Origin: Desulfoluna sp.
Lineage (GTDB): Bacteria; Desulfobacterota; Desulfobacteria; Desulfobacterales; Desulfolunaceae
Direction of reading: 5' to 3'
Length of the DNA stretch: 64,000 nt
Assembly (NCBI RefSeq): GCF_030145185.1
Contig: NZ_JAQYWB010000005.1
Span: 1 to 64,000, forward strand
The notes under the pieces are model-generated. The model had not been told where the DNA came from. It did no database searches and saw only the letters and a list, made by a program, of their open reading frames with translations. Both the position numbers and the translations under genes were made by a program. Shown here piece after piece: positions 51,276 to 60,678 of the stretch (position 1 is the first letter of the stretch; each line of letters opens with the position of its first letter).

Positions 51276-52424
51276 TCAGGCGCCTGAAAACCGGGCTCTC
51301 ACCCGCAGCAGGAAGGCTCGGGTCACATAGACCGCCACCTTGGGACTCAGCCGGATAAAAAGGCGGGTAAAGGTTTCCGAGGGTGGGTTATACAAGGGAT
51401 TCTCCTGAAGGGTAATGGCCCCTTCCGGGCAGACAGAGAGGCAGGCGGCGCAGCCGATGCACCGGGTGGGGTCGTAGAGGTGCTCTTTTTTAGAGATGGA
51501 GTGGGCCTTGGTGTTGCAGGCCCGAAGGCAGCGGCCGCAGTTCGTGCAGGCCGTGACATCCACCACCGCCTTAAACCGGGGTTCTGCCATGAGGGCCATG
51601 CCGCCGAAGTGGTTGATGGTCTCCAGGCCGTGGCAGCAGCAGTCACAGCAGGTGCAGATGGCGTTGGGGCTTTCGTGGGACACGTTGGCGGTCATTAAGA
51701 CGAGGTTTCTCGCCCACCGCTCCTTGATCACCGCCCGCATCTCATCACGGGTGACATGGTATCCGGTGCCCTGGGGGACCACCCCTTCGGCAAAGGAGCC
51801 AAAGAGCAGGCAGCCGTCCTCGACCCGAGCCCGTTTGCAGGAGCCCCCGGAAAAAGCGACAGATTGACGGCACTGGCAAACATTCAGCACGGCAAAGGTG
51901 TCGTGGGCGGCGAGGAGCTTCTCCACCAGATCCGCGTCCGCCACGGCCTGCTGGTTTTCCACATGCTCTTCAATGGGAATGTTGCGAATGGAGGGAGCCT
52001 TGACCCAGCCGAGGAAATCCTTCACATATCCCGTGCTGAAGAGGTGGGTAATGCGATCCCCAAACCCCCGGTGCATGGGCGTCTCTTTGCCATTCATAAG
52101 AAAATACTCAAAAATCCCGGGGATCAAGGGCATCAGCGAATATCCGGACGTCCCCCCGAAAATAACCCGCCTCCTTGCGAGACTCTCCAGCACGGGAAGG
52201 GCCTCAGCCGCAGGCACCCCCGCCCGCTTGGCAACCCGGCTCATTTTCTTGGGCAGATACGAAGGAAGCCCCAGGACCACCCGGGCCTCTTCCGGGGTAA
52301 ACAGATGGCAGACCAAGGCCCGCAGCTCCTCACCCATGGGCGGACCGATGAGCCAGACCGAGCTGAAACGCTCGGCCAATTTCTCCTGATATTTGTCTGC
52401 GGTGACGTTCTCGCGGGTCAACAT
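51276..52424 (-). CDS. Ferredoxin-type 4Fe-4S protein with CCxCCC motif
   Basis: 382 residues from the ATG at 52424. The N-terminal third looks like a winged-helix region (LFTPEEARVVLGLPSYLPKKMSRVAKRAGVPAAEALPVLESLARRRVI). The middle has NVCQCRQSVAF and the cysteine-dense ICTCCDCCCHGLET. The C-terminal part has two ferredoxin [4Fe-4S] motifs (CTNCGRCLRACNTKA and CIGCAACLSVCPEGA). Such proteins recur in deltaproteobacterial anaerobes as electron carriers of unknown partners. It is divergent from a sigma-54 activator 150 bases away, but no -24/-12 site faces it. Confidence 0.75.
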   Translation of the reverse strand: MLTRENVTADKYQEKLAERFSSVWLIGPPMGEELRALVCHLFTPEEARVVLGLPSYLPKKMSRVAKRAGVPAAEALPVLESLARRRVIFGGTSGYSLMPLIPGIFEYFLMNGKETPMHRGFGDRITHLFSTGYVKDFLGWVKAPSIRNIPIEEHVENQQAVADADLVEKLLAAHDTFAVLNVCQCRQSVAFSGGSCKRARVEDGCLLFGSFAEGVVPQGTGYHVTRDEMRAVIKERWARNLVLMTANVSHESPNAICTCCDCCCHGLETINHFGGMALMAEPRFKAVVDVTACTNCGRCLRACNTKAHSISKKEHLYDPTRCIGCAACLSVCPEGAITLQENPLYNPPSETFTRLFIRLSPKVAVYVTRAFLLRVRARFSGA

Positions 52425-52574
52425 AAATGAAGAATCTCCAAATTCACATAAAATTTTGCCTTTACTCAACCAGCCATTCAAGGGCACACTCAGATCGTTC
52501 GTGTACCATCCATATCGACCAAAATCAACGCAAGGTCATCCCATGCGCTGCCGGCAACACCTCAAGGAGACCCC

Positions 52575-54056
52575 ATGATCCGGCTTACCGATCCGCAACG
52601 ACACTTCTTCTCTCTGGTCAGTGAAGCGATCTACGCCAACCCCTTTGCTGAGGAGCGAGAAGCCATAGACACCCGCATTGCAGGCCTCTTCCCCGGAACC
52701 CGCGTGGAAAACCTCATCAATGAAACCATCCGGGAAGTAAGCACCCGCCTGGAGGCGCTGGATCCGTCGGGGCTGCCCCGCATCGACCGAATGAAAAATA
52801 AAGATCAGACCCTCGTTGAGAACGCGTTGGTTTTTGAGTTTTTTTACCTCTTTCGGGAACGCTTCGATGCCCTCATACACCGGCAGATAGAGGCCGGGGA
52901 CACGTCCCTGACCGTGCCCTTTGCCGATGAGGCGCACACTTTTTTTCAGGCTCGGGGGTTCACCACCGACCAATTCTGCCACTACATGGCCCTGTGCTAT
53001 CAACTCCGGCGCGCCTTTTTTCTCATCCGAGACTCTCTCGTGGGGGAGAGCCGGGCCATGAGACACCTGAGGCGTGACCTCTGGAACAATATCTTTACCC
53101 ATGACATTGGCCTTTACGCCCGGTACCTGATCAACCGCATGGAAGATTTCTCCACCCTGCTCCTGGGGGAGACCGGAACAGGCAAGGGGACGGCAGCCAT
53201 CGCCATCGGCCGAAGCGGCTACATCCCCTTCGACCCCGTCCGAAAAACCTTTACCGAAAGCTTTACCCGGACCTTTGTCTCCCTCAACCTCTCTCAGTAC
53301 CCGGAGGCCCTGCTGGAGTCCGAGCTCTTCGGTCATAAAAAAGGAGCATTTACAGGGGCCGTAGAAGATCACAAAGGGGTGCTGGAACGATGCAGCCCCC
53401 ACGGGGCCATCCTTTTAGACGAGTTGGGCGAGATCGCCCCCCACACCCAGATCAAGCTCCTGCAAGTGCTTCAGGAGCGGCTCTTCACCCCGGTGGGCAG
53501 CCACATGAAGACGCGGTTCAACGGTCGGGTGATCGCCGCAACCAACCGCCCCTTCGAAGAGATTACGGGAAGCGAAGGATTCCGGGACGACTTCTTCTAC
53601 AGGCTCTGCTCGGATATCATCACCGTCCCCCCACTGCGGGTCCGTATCGAAGAAGATCCGGCAGAGCTGGGAGCCCTTTTGAACCATACCGTCACGCGCA
53701 TGGTGGGCAAAGAGTCCCCCGAGTACACGGCCATGGTCCGGGAGGTGATCGACCGACAGCTCGGCACGCACTATCCCTGGCCCGGCAACGTGCGCGAGCT
53801 GGAGCAATGCACTCGAAGGGTCCTGATCAAAAAGAGCTACCTGCTTCCCCACCAAACCGAAGACACCTCCCTGACCGAGCGCCTCACCCGAGGGATTCGA
53901 AGCGGTGAAACCAACCTCAAAGAACTCACCGGCGGCTACTGCACCATGCTCTACAAACGCCACGGGACCTACGGTGACGTGGCCCGCATCACAGGACTCG
54001 ACCGGCGCACGGCGAAGAAATATATTGAAACATTCAACCAGGATCAGACCCACTGA
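52575..54056 (+). CDS. Sigma-54-interacting transcriptional activator with unusual N-terminus
   Basis: 493 residues. The first 190 residues are helical and not a receiver, PAS or GAF domain I recognise. The AAA+ domain has LLGETGTGKG, ESELFGHKKGAFTGAVED, GAILLDELGEIAPHTQIKLLQVLQE and PWPGNVRELEQC. It carries an insertion of about 15 residues after Walker A (SGYIPFDPVRKTFTESF). A short C-terminal DNA-binding helix pair (YGDVARITGLDRRTAKKYIETF) replaces the classic Fis helix-turn-helix. CAAGGAG lies 5 bases before the ATG. Target genes are not apparent; the divergent Fe-S protein is a candidate. Confidence 0.85.
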   Translation: MIRLTDPQRHFFSLVSEAIYANPFAEEREAIDTRIAGLFPGTRVENLINETIREVSTRLEALDPSGLPRIDRMKNKDQTLVENALVFEFFYLFRERFDALIHRQIEAGDTSLTVPFADEAHTFFQARGFTTDQFCHYMALCYQLRRAFFLIRDSLVGESRAMRHLRRDLWNNIFTHDIGLYARYLINRMEDFSTLLLGETGTGKGTAAIAIGRSGYIPFDPVRKTFTESFTRTFVSLNLSQYPEALLESELFGHKKGAFTGAVEDHKGVLERCSPHGAILLDELGEIAPHTQIKLLQVLQERLFTPVGSHMKTRFNGRVIAATNRPFEEITGSEGFRDDFFYRLCSDIITVPPLRVRIEEDPAELGALLNHTVTRMVGKESPEYTAMVREVIDRQLGTHYPWPGNVRELEQCTRRVLIKKSYLLPHQTEDTSLTERLTRGIRSGETNLKELTGGYCTMLYKRHGTYGDVARITGLDRRTAKKYIETFNQDQTH

Positions 54057-54065
54057 ACAAAACCT

Positions 54066-54125
54066 GCCTCCGGCGGCAAGGTGGCGAAGCCACTGTAGCA
54101 AAAACCACCTTGAAAGCGGGTTGCA
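54066..54125 (+). repeat. Type 1 repeat with split palindrome
   Basis: GCCTCCGGCGGCAAGGTGGC ... CCACCTTGAAAGCGGGTTGC, where 19 bases (GAAGCCACTGTAGCAAAAA) separate the two stem arms. It lies just after the activator gene. Confidence 0.7.
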
Positions 54126-54161
54126 ACATCCGTCGTGAAGTCATAAGCCACGGAATCGTTT

Positions 54162-54662
54162 TTACAATACGATCTTTTCCCGCCGGGCCAGCATGCGCTG
54201 TTTCTCTTCCAGACGGCGAGCCCTTCGGTAGCGGGCCTCTTCATTTCGGCGTTCGTCGTCTGGGGTCTCCAGAATTAAGGGGGGAAGTTTCCTGACCTCG
54301 GCCCCTTGATCATAAAGGGCCACAAAGGTGAGGTAAGCGCTTCCCACGTGTTTCTTCTCACCGGTCAGCAGGTTTTCCCCCTCCACACACACCCCGATCT
54401 CCATAGAGGTGCTCCCCACCATATTGAGACTTGCCTTCAGGGTGAGCAGCTCGCCGATATACATAGGCACAAAAAAATCCATGCGATCAATGGACGCGGT
54501 CACGCAGATGGTCCGCGCATAACGCACTCCCACCACCCCGGCGGCGTTGTCAATGTACTTCATAATCACGCCGCCGTGGACGTTTCCAGCGGGGTTGGCA
54601 TCCTGGGGCAACATCAGATGAGAAAGGACAACACGGGTTTCTGAAACAGGGCGTCCCTGCAT
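54162..54662 (-). CDS. Acyl-CoA thioesterase, YciA/BACH-type hotdog
   Basis: 166 residues from the ATG at 54662 (AAGGAG upstream). HLMLPQDANPAGNVHGGVIMKYIDNAAGVVGVRYAR is the hotdog acyl-CoA hydrolase signature with the catalytic Asn/Asp and HGG. The strands TASIDRMDFFVPMYIGELLTLKASLNMVGSTSMEIGV follow. A basic, Arg-rich tail (RRNEEARYRRARRLEEKQRMLARRE) extends past the domain. It hydrolyses acyl-CoA in the cytoplasm; chain length is unknown. It stands alone and is convergent with the activator gene. Confidence 0.87.
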   Translation of the reverse strand: MQGRPVSETRVVLSHLMLPQDANPAGNVHGGVIMKYIDNAAGVVGVRYARTICVTASIDRMDFFVPMYIGELLTLKASLNMVGSTSMEIGVCVEGENLLTGEKKHVGSAYLTFVALYDQGAEVRKLPPLILETPDDERRNEEARYRRARRLEEKQRMLARREKIVL

Positions 54663-54889
54663 AACGACTCCTTGAATGAATGATAAAAGTGTGATGTTTA
54701 TGGTGGGCTGTCCGTGAGACGACCATGACAAAAGAAGGGAACTCAAAGGCCTGCGAATCGTTGAAATACCACGTTATCAACCGACACAGGAAAAAGCAGG
54801 ACCCCGAAAGGCTCGCCCGCCAGTGGCATGGATCATAAAACGCAGATTACCACAACAGAAACGATGTCAACACTCTTAAAGGAACACCC

Positions 54890-55741
54890 GTGATTCAAAA
54901 CAGCTTTATTCATATGCAAGGGGTGGGCAAAGCCACCGAAGAGGCGCTCTGGCGACAGGGAATCACCGACTGGTCACGTTTCGAAGAGGCCTGCGCCAGG
55001 GGGACGAAGTTTCCCAGGGCGGGTACCGTGCTTCAAAGTATCAAAACATCACGCCACCACTATGACCGGGGTGACCTGCTTTTCTTCGAGGCCGGGCTGC
55101 CCGCCGGAGAGGCCTGGCGCCTCTTTCCAGGCTTTCAGAAACGCACCTGCTACTTAGACATCGAAACCACGGGAGACGGGCCCTGGTGCGACATCACCAC
55201 CATCGCCCTCTACGATGGTCAACGCGTCTCCACCTACGTCAACGGAGAGAACCTCGCTGACTTTAAAGAAGCGATTAAAGCATACTCCACCGTGGTCACT
55301 TACAACGGAAAATCTTTTGATATTCCGGTCATCCGAAGGGTCCTGGGGATCCCCATGGAAATGGCCCACATCGACCTCCGGTATGTTCTGGGAAGCCTGG
55401 GCATTAAAGGGGGCCTGAAACGGTGCGAGGAGATCCTCGGCATGGGCCGTACCGACCTGGCCGGCGTGGATGGATCCTCTGCGGTGGTGATGTGGAACCA
55501 TTACAAGAGGACCGGCGACCGGCGCTACCTCGAAACCCTCCTCGCCTATAACGTGGCGGACACCATCAACATGGAACCCCTGCTGGTGGAAGCCTGCCGC
55601 ATACGCAGGGACACCATCCCAGAGGGCGTTCGGTTCACTCTTTCCGGCACAAAACGACCTGAAAACCCTCACATCCCTGACCATGGAGTCATAGAGGAGA
55701 TGCGACAACTGCACAGTCACCCCAAAGGGAACCTGTGGTAA
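54890..55741 (+). CDS. RNase H-like (DEDD-type) exonuclease domain protein
   Basis: 283 residues, GTG start at 54890 with AAAGGA upstream. A helix-hairpin-helix-like N-terminus (FIHMQGVGKATEEALWRQGI) precedes a YprB/RNase_H_2 exonuclease domain. The first acidic pair is in CYLDIETTGDG, the next residues are in VVTYNGKSFDIPVIRR, and the last Asp in YNVADTINMEPLL. It is expected to be a 3'-5' exonuclease on nucleic acid. Family members are widespread with little defined physiology. Confidence 0.78.
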   Translation: MIQNSFIHMQGVGKATEEALWRQGITDWSRFEEACARGTKFPRAGTVLQSIKTSRHHYDRGDLLFFEAGLPAGEAWRLFPGFQKRTCYLDIETTGDGPWCDITTIALYDGQRVSTYVNGENLADFKEAIKAYSTVVTYNGKSFDIPVIRRVLGIPMEMAHIDLRYVLGSLGIKGGLKRCEEILGMGRTDLAGVDGSSAVVMWNHYKRTGDRRYLETLLAYNVADTINMEPLLVEACRIRRDTIPEGVRFTLSGTKRPENPHIPDHGVIEEMRQLHSHPKGNLW

Positions 55742-55848
55742 ATATTTAGAATTCAAAGCATCCGTTGTCAGATGCAGTCAACAGGGAATTGGAAAGCCTC
55801 TCCAAAAGGGTGTCAGTAAAAAAAACATGCGTATTTCCTGTAACACTC

Positions 55849-55877
55849 TTGATATTCATTAAAATTACCCATATAAA
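55849..55877 (+). promoter_or_regulatory. Sigma-70 promoter of ihfA-like gene
   Basis: TTGATA - 17 bases - TATAAA, about 68 bases upstream of the ATG at 55945. Confidence 0.65.
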
Positions 55878-55944
55878 GTATAACTGTTTTGTACGCAATC
55901 CCTGAAGCATCAAGCATTCGAAATATCTTGCGGGAGCACCGACA

Positions 55945-56232
55945 ATGGCACTTACGAAGACCAACATTGTGGATCAAGTCCAGGAAAGAATAGGTTATTC
56001 GAGAAAACGAAGCAGTGATCTTGTAGAAAACCTGATTGAAATTATCAAAGACACCATCGGAAAAGGTGAAGATGTTCTGGTCAGCGGTTTCGGCAAATTC
56101 TGCGTCAAAGAAAAAGGCGCCCGGAAAGGGCGCAACCCAGCGACAGGAAACGACATGATGCTGGATCAAAGAAAAGTTGTGACCTTTAAATGTTCGTCTG
56201 TCCTGCGCGACAGAATTAACGAGGACAACTAA
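55945..56232 (+). CDS. ihfA: Integration host factor subunit (IHF alpha/HU family)
   Basis: 95 residues, the HU/IHF fold: MALTKTNIVDQVQERIGYSRKRSSDLVENLIEIIKDTI, then GEDVLVSGFGKFCVKEKGARKGRNPATGNDMMLDQRKVVTFKCSSVLRDRIN. The beta-arm with GRNPATG and the RVVTFK-like strand are typical. It bends DNA, which helps sigma-54 activators reach their promoters, of which several occur in this window. It could be IHF alpha or beta; alpha fits better. Confidence 0.85.
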   Translation: MALTKTNIVDQVQERIGYSRKRSSDLVENLIEIIKDTIGKGEDVLVSGFGKFCVKEKGARKGRNPATGNDMMLDQRKVVTFKCSSVLRDRINEDN

Positions 56233-56253
56233 GCCTTTACCGTCCACACATCT

Positions 56254-56295
56254 AAAAAAAGCCCCCTTCGACTCGTTTCGAAGGGGGCTTTTTTT
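56254..56295. terminator. Bidirectional intrinsic terminator
   Basis: AAAAAAAGCCCCCTTCGA, a short loop, TCGAAGGGGGCTTTTTTT. It serves the IHF gene on the plus strand and the large membrane-protein gene on the minus strand. Confidence 0.93.
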
Positions 56296-59200
56296 ATGCA
56301 TCGTTTTCGATAAAATCAGCCATCGGATCTTCCGGTACCTTCTTCGGCTTTTTCATCCAGCCGCCCCCCTCACACAGGGACTCCCCGGCCCATCGAACCC
56401 AGCCCACAACCTTCAAGGCAAGCCAGAGAGACCAGGCCAGCATCACCAGCCGAAAGGTCCAGACGGGAAGGCACCAGACGGCAGGCTCAGGAAAAGCGCC
56501 GGCCACCCGGTCCACGGTCCAGTGGAGCAGGGTCGCGGTGGACCCGTTGCCGGCGATCTGCATATCCGGCACCCCGAGAAGCCCCCCCTGGACGGCCTCA
56601 AAAAGCACCATGGCCACCCCCACGCCCCACCCCACCAGCACCACCTGAACCACGTTAAAGGCCAGGCGCTTTTCGGGCCGTTGGCGTCGTCTCATCTCCA
56701 GGGCAAAAAACCACCCGACCGCCAGCACAACCGCGGGCAGACTCCGGGTGACGAGTCCAAGCCCCAGCAGAGCCCACTCCAGGCTGGAAAGGGGAGAGAC
56801 GGGCACTCGGCCCAGAAGGACCCCGGCCAGCACCACCAGCAACACCACACTCCACATCAGCACCGCTGGGCCCAGGGAGGGCCCTGCGGTCCAGAGGATC
56901 CAGTGCTCCCTTGAGAGATGCATAAACAGGTCAAGGTTCGACGCCTGACGCCCGAGGGAGAGATCCGGCAGCGAAATTTTCCGGGGCACCAGTAAATCCA
57001 GGGGAGAAAAAGCTTCGTCCTGGGAACTCCGCCAGATCACCTTGATATCCCCCCTGCCCGGATTCACCGGCACCGTAATCTTTCCGCCCTCTTCCGGCAC
57101 AGGGACCGATTCACCAGAGGCCGTGACCTCCTTCACGTGGGCATTGAAACGGCTCTCCACCTCCACCACGGCCCCTTTGGAGGCGCGAATGTCAGCCGCC
57201 AGCTCCATGCGGGTCTCCCCGTCACCGGGCCAGAGAGACAACCGGGCATGATCCACGGTCAAGGTACGCCCCCCGGCACCTGCAAAACGGGAAACGGCAA
57301 GGGCCACCCTCTCTCCCCGCCGGGGAAACCATGCCATCCCTTTTTGCGCGCTCCCCCCCGTGGGGGCGATCCCCGACCAGGTCAAATGCCAGAGAGGATC
57401 CAGATAGAGCCGCCAGATTTCGGCCACATGGCCGGTATCCGGAGCCTTCAAGTCCAGGGGGGCACCTGGAGGCAGCACGCCCTCCCATTGCCTTTTCTTC
57501 ACCCCTGAGGGAAAGGTAACGGAGACCTGATTGCCTTGGCGCTTCACCCCTTTGAGTTCGGTTCGAATCTCTTCCCCTGCCAGCAGGGTAAGGGTCATCC
57601 CCACCGGCGGTCCAGAGACATCGCCGCCGTGCCGGGTGACGGTGGTGACCACCCGCCATTCCAGGCCGAGGTCCAGCCTGCGTTCCACCTGAAACCAACT
57701 GAGGAGCCGCCCTTTGCCGGTGAGGGGTTTCAGGGCATCGGCCCCTGTGGCCATCCGGGTGGCCCGAATCACCCCATCCACTTGAAGGGTATCGGTCAAC
57801 CCCGTGACCTGCCAGCCGGTCTCCTCCTCCACACGAACAGAACCCGGCGGCAAAGGGAACCGAAAGGTCCACTCGCCGGTCTGGCCCGCCCCTTTAAGAG
57901 TCAGGTGATGAATTCCCGGAACCAGGTGCACCCAGGTTTCTCCATTCAGTCGGAGGCGTTCAAGGGAGCCCCTGCCTTTTTCAGCCACCTCGACCAGTCG
58001 CCAGCTTCCATCTCCTGACGGGAGAGGGACCGCCACATGGGCCTGGGTATCGACCTGAAGTCTCAGCGTCACGGCATCGCCCTGCTGCTGAGGCAATATT
58101 ACGACAACACGGGTTAAAGCGGCACAGGAGGGGTAACAGGGGGAGGCCTCTGTCAGACGGGATTCAAGCTCTGAAAGGAGGGGTTCAGAAGGAAAGGGCC
58201 CGGCAAGAGCCATCCGGGGGGAAAGGGTCAAAAAAGCACCCACAAGAATCAGGAGCACACCCCCGGCGCCCCTGGAAAAGCCCCCCCGCGTCACAGGAGC
58301 CACACGAAGCAGCAGCAGGAGCAGCAACCCCACCCGCAGCACGCACAGCCCGCGCCAGACAAGGGAAGGAATCAGATGCAAGGTGATGAGGTGGGTTTCT
58401 GAGGCCGGACCCGTGGACGCCGTCACACGCTTGCCGTACCAGCTCGGAAGGGCAGGACCGGTCTGGGTTTCCCCCTCTTCCACGGCCGGTACGACCTGTG
58501 AACGGGCCCTCTTCCCCGCCCCTTTCTGCATGGACCGCGTCATCACCGCATCCATCTGACTCCTCGACTCATTGGCCATTGATTTCACCTCCATCTCCAG
58601 GGATTCAGCCCGAATCGGAGCCATCGTGGGTTGCTCCAGCTGGGGATAAAGGGCCTGACGAAGCTGTTGAGACGCAAAAAGCAGGGACACCGCAAAAAGA
58701 GCCACAAGCACGACACCATGAAGTCCCCTGACCCCTTGTGCCCAAAGCCCACCGAGCCATCCCTCCCCCCGACCCGCCAAACGCATGAGCGCAGTGGTCA
58801 CCAGAACCGCCGGCCAGACCAGGGCCGGTGTATAGGGTTCATGCCACACCAGGGCCAGCCCCGGGACAAAAAGAAGCCCCCAGGAAATCCCCCAGAGCTT
58901 GAAGGCCGCCACCGCCACCACCAGGATCAAAAAAAAGTCGAGGAGGGACCAGGCCTCTATAAAAACACGCCCGGACTCCACGGCGGCCCCGGCAACAGCG
59001 AAAAGCCCCCAACCCACCGGCAGATGAACCGCCAGTGAGGTGCGGTCAAAGGAGAGATTCCACCCCACGGGAAGGGGCCTGTTAACAGCCCCGGTCTCCA
59101 TGCGTGAAACGGACTCAAGGTTCACCGCCCCCTTTTGAACCTCCACGCCAAAGCGGCCCTCACCCGAATCGGCCACCCGGCGAGCCCGTCCGTCCAGGCG

Positions 59201-60346
59201 AATGCGCCCGGGCTCATAAAGCCCCTTCGGCAATGAAACAAACCGACGGGCATTGACCTCTCCGGAAATCCGGTCCCGAACCGTGGCCCCTCCCCCGTCA
59301 AAATCGAGCCACACGTCCCGTTTTAAGGTGAGCCGGGAGGCACTTTTTCCCTGGCCGCGCCTCACCTCGGTGACGGCAAGGACATCCCCTTTTTTCGCCA
59401 GATAAGCCGGAAACCGCTTCCAGGCATCGGGCAGACGGGTCATCTCGGGGTCCACCTGCCTCAAGCCCGCAAGAGAAACCAGCCTCATGGCCGAAGACCG
59501 CCTGAATGTCCACACCTCCTGCCCGAAAGGTGCCGCAAAGGGAGCCAGGGTCGACAGGATCCCATCATAGACCGCCGTCACCGTGACCACCCATTTCCCA
59601 GGCCTGACGTCCACCTCCAGACGCCCGTTTTCCGCCATACGGGCCGGCAGCTCACTCCGGAGTTCCACCGGCGACGTTCCGGCAAGAAGAATACCCGAAA
59701 GGGTCTCCCTCCGTTTGCCCCCGGAGATGGAGAGGGTCAGCTTCGTGGTCACCGTGGCCGGAAGGGTATCTGAAAAAAGGCGGGCCACCTCCACGGTGGT
59801 TTGATCGTTTTCCCGGGGTTTTTGGCTGGGACGACGCATCCAGAGCCGATCCCCAGCGTCGATATAGGGGACTTCCACCGCCGTCCCATCCACGGTCAGC
59901 AAAAGCGAGGCCGTGGTACTTGGAATCGGGATGGCATGGGGACGCCGTTTCCAGGCAAACCGACCGGCAAGGGCATGATCCCCCGCCGTGAGATACACCC
60001 GGGGCCGCCCGCTCTCAAGGGTCACCGCGATGGGCTCGCTGTCCGCCGTCACCCTCTGAGGCCAAAGGGTTTGATCCCCGGGGAGCATCACAAATCCGTC
60101 GGCAAACAGGGTCACTTTCTGACGAAAACGCCCGTGATCCGGTGCCACCACGAGGTGAAGGGTCCCGGGCCAGAGGCACTGATATCCTTTGTCATCCTGG
60201 TAAAGACGGGGACAGACGACCTGCTCGTTGCCGTGCATCACCCAGCCCTGCCACGCAGAAAGAGACTCCGGTACCGTCCCCCCATCCGCAGCCAAGCTTG
60301 CGGAACATGATAGAAAAAAGAAAAGAATCGCAAAAAACCGTTTCAT
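56294..60346 (-). CDS. Giant membrane protein of unknown function (1350 residues)
   Basis: The ATG at 60346 (GGGGAGACAGG upstream) opens a signal peptide (MKRFFAILFFFLSCSASLAAD); codons further upstream merely translate a repeat element. A large beta-rich N-terminal region (to about 470) is followed by a cluster of membrane helices (LLDFFLILVVAVAAFKLWGISW; ALVWPAVLVTTALM; GVVLVALFAVSLLFAS; LCVLRVGLLLLLLLRVA; GGVLLILVGAFLTLS). A second beta-rich region of about 400 residues follows, then four C-terminal helices. It looks like an envelope protein with two extracytoplasmic lobes. I do not recognise the family, and the next upstream gene does not reveal a pathway. Confidence 0.65.
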   Translation of the reverse strand: MKRFFAILFFFLSCSASLAADGGTVPESLSAWQGWVMHGNEQVVCPRLYQDDKGYQCLWPGTLHLVVAPDHGRFRQKVTLFADGFVMLPGDQTLWPQRVTADSEPIAVTLESGRPRVYLTAGDHALAGRFAWKRRPHAIPIPSTTASLLLTVDGTAVEVPYIDAGDRLWMRRPSQKPRENDQTTVEVARLFSDTLPATVTTKLTLSISGGKRRETLSGILLAGTSPVELRSELPARMAENGRLEVDVRPGKWVVTVTAVYDGILSTLAPFAAPFGQEVWTFRRSSAMRLVSLAGLRQVDPEMTRLPDAWKRFPAYLAKKGDVLAVTEVRRGQGKSASRLTLKRDVWLDFDGGGATVRDRISGEVNARRFVSLPKGLYEPGRIRLDGRARRVADSGEGRFGVEVQKGAVNLESVSRMETGAVNRPLPVGWNLSFDRTSLAVHLPVGWGLFAVAGAAVESGRVFIEAWSLLDFFLILVVAVAAFKLWGISWGLLFVPGLALVWHEPYTPALVWPAVLVTTALMRLAGRGEGWLGGLWAQGVRGLHGVVLVALFAVSLLFASQQLRQALYPQLEQPTMAPIRAESLEMEVKSMANESRSQMDAVMTRSMQKGAGKRARSQVVPAVEEGETQTGPALPSWYGKRVTASTGPASETHLITLHLIPSLVWRGLCVLRVGLLLLLLLRVAPVTRGGFSRGAGGVLLILVGAFLTLSPRMALAGPFPSEPLLSELESRLTEASPCYPSCAALTRVVVILPQQQGDAVTLRLQVDTQAHVAVPLPSGDGSWRLVEVAEKGRGSLERLRLNGETWVHLVPGIHHLTLKGAGQTGEWTFRFPLPPGSVRVEEETGWQVTGLTDTLQVDGVIRATRMATGADALKPLTGKGRLLSWFQVERRLDLGLEWRVVTTVTRHGGDVSGPPVGMTLTLLAGEEIRTELKGVKRQGNQVSVTFPSGVKKRQWEGVLPPGAPLDLKAPDTGHVAEIWRLYLDPLWHLTWSGIAPTGGSAQKGMAWFPRRGERVALAVSRFAGAGGRTLTVDHARLSLWPGDGETRMELAADIRASKGAVVEVESRFNAHVKEVTASGESVPVPEEGGKITVPVNPGRGDIKVIWRSSQDEAFSPLDLLVPRKISLPDLSLGRQASNLDLFMHLSREHWILWTAGPSLGPAVLMWSVVLLVVLAGVLLGRVPVSPLSSLEWALLGLGLVTRSLPAVVLAVGWFFALEMRRRQRPEKRLAFNVVQVVLVGWGVGVAMVLFEAVQGGLLGVPDMQIAGNGSTATLLHWTVDRVAGAFPEPAVWCLPVWTFRLVMLAWSLWLALKVVGWVRWAGESLCEGGGWMKKPKKVPEDPMADFIENDA

Positions 60347-60365
60347 CCTGTCTCCCCAAAGAAAA

Positions 60366-60588
60366 GCCTCCGGCGGCAAGGTGACGCCCCCTTGAAAGCG
60401 AGTTTGCGAATGCGATGCGGGTGTCGGTACTCTCAGCACCTCGCGTCCGCATTCGCGTTACGGGTGAGGGGGTGCACGTGTCGCGGCAAAGCCAAAAGCG
60501 GTGACTGATCGTACATTGCAAGCGCATGAGCTGCCGGTTCTTCCGTGTCAATTCACGGGTTAAGATCAACCGGAGCCACGCCGACGGC
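60366..60588 (+). repeat. Type 1 repeat, long diverged copy
   Basis: GCCTCCGGCGGCAAGGTGAC, GCCCCCTTGAAAGCGAG, TTTGCGAATGCGATGCGGG, GCGTCCGCATTCGCGTTACG and the tail CACGGGTTAAGATCAACCGG. It forms the leader of the giant membrane-protein gene. Confidence 0.75.
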
Positions 60589-60678
60589 GAGGTAGTGAAA
60601 CCATACATCCAGCTCCCGAACCACGACAAGACGGGGATCGAAGGGGCTTAAACGCGAGGGGCTTCGCCATCAACCATC

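Noticed and set aside
60347-60439. Upstream extension of the giant membrane protein
   Set aside because: The extra 31 residues simply translate a type 1 repeat, while the ATG at 60346 has a good ribosome-binding site and begins a signal peptide.
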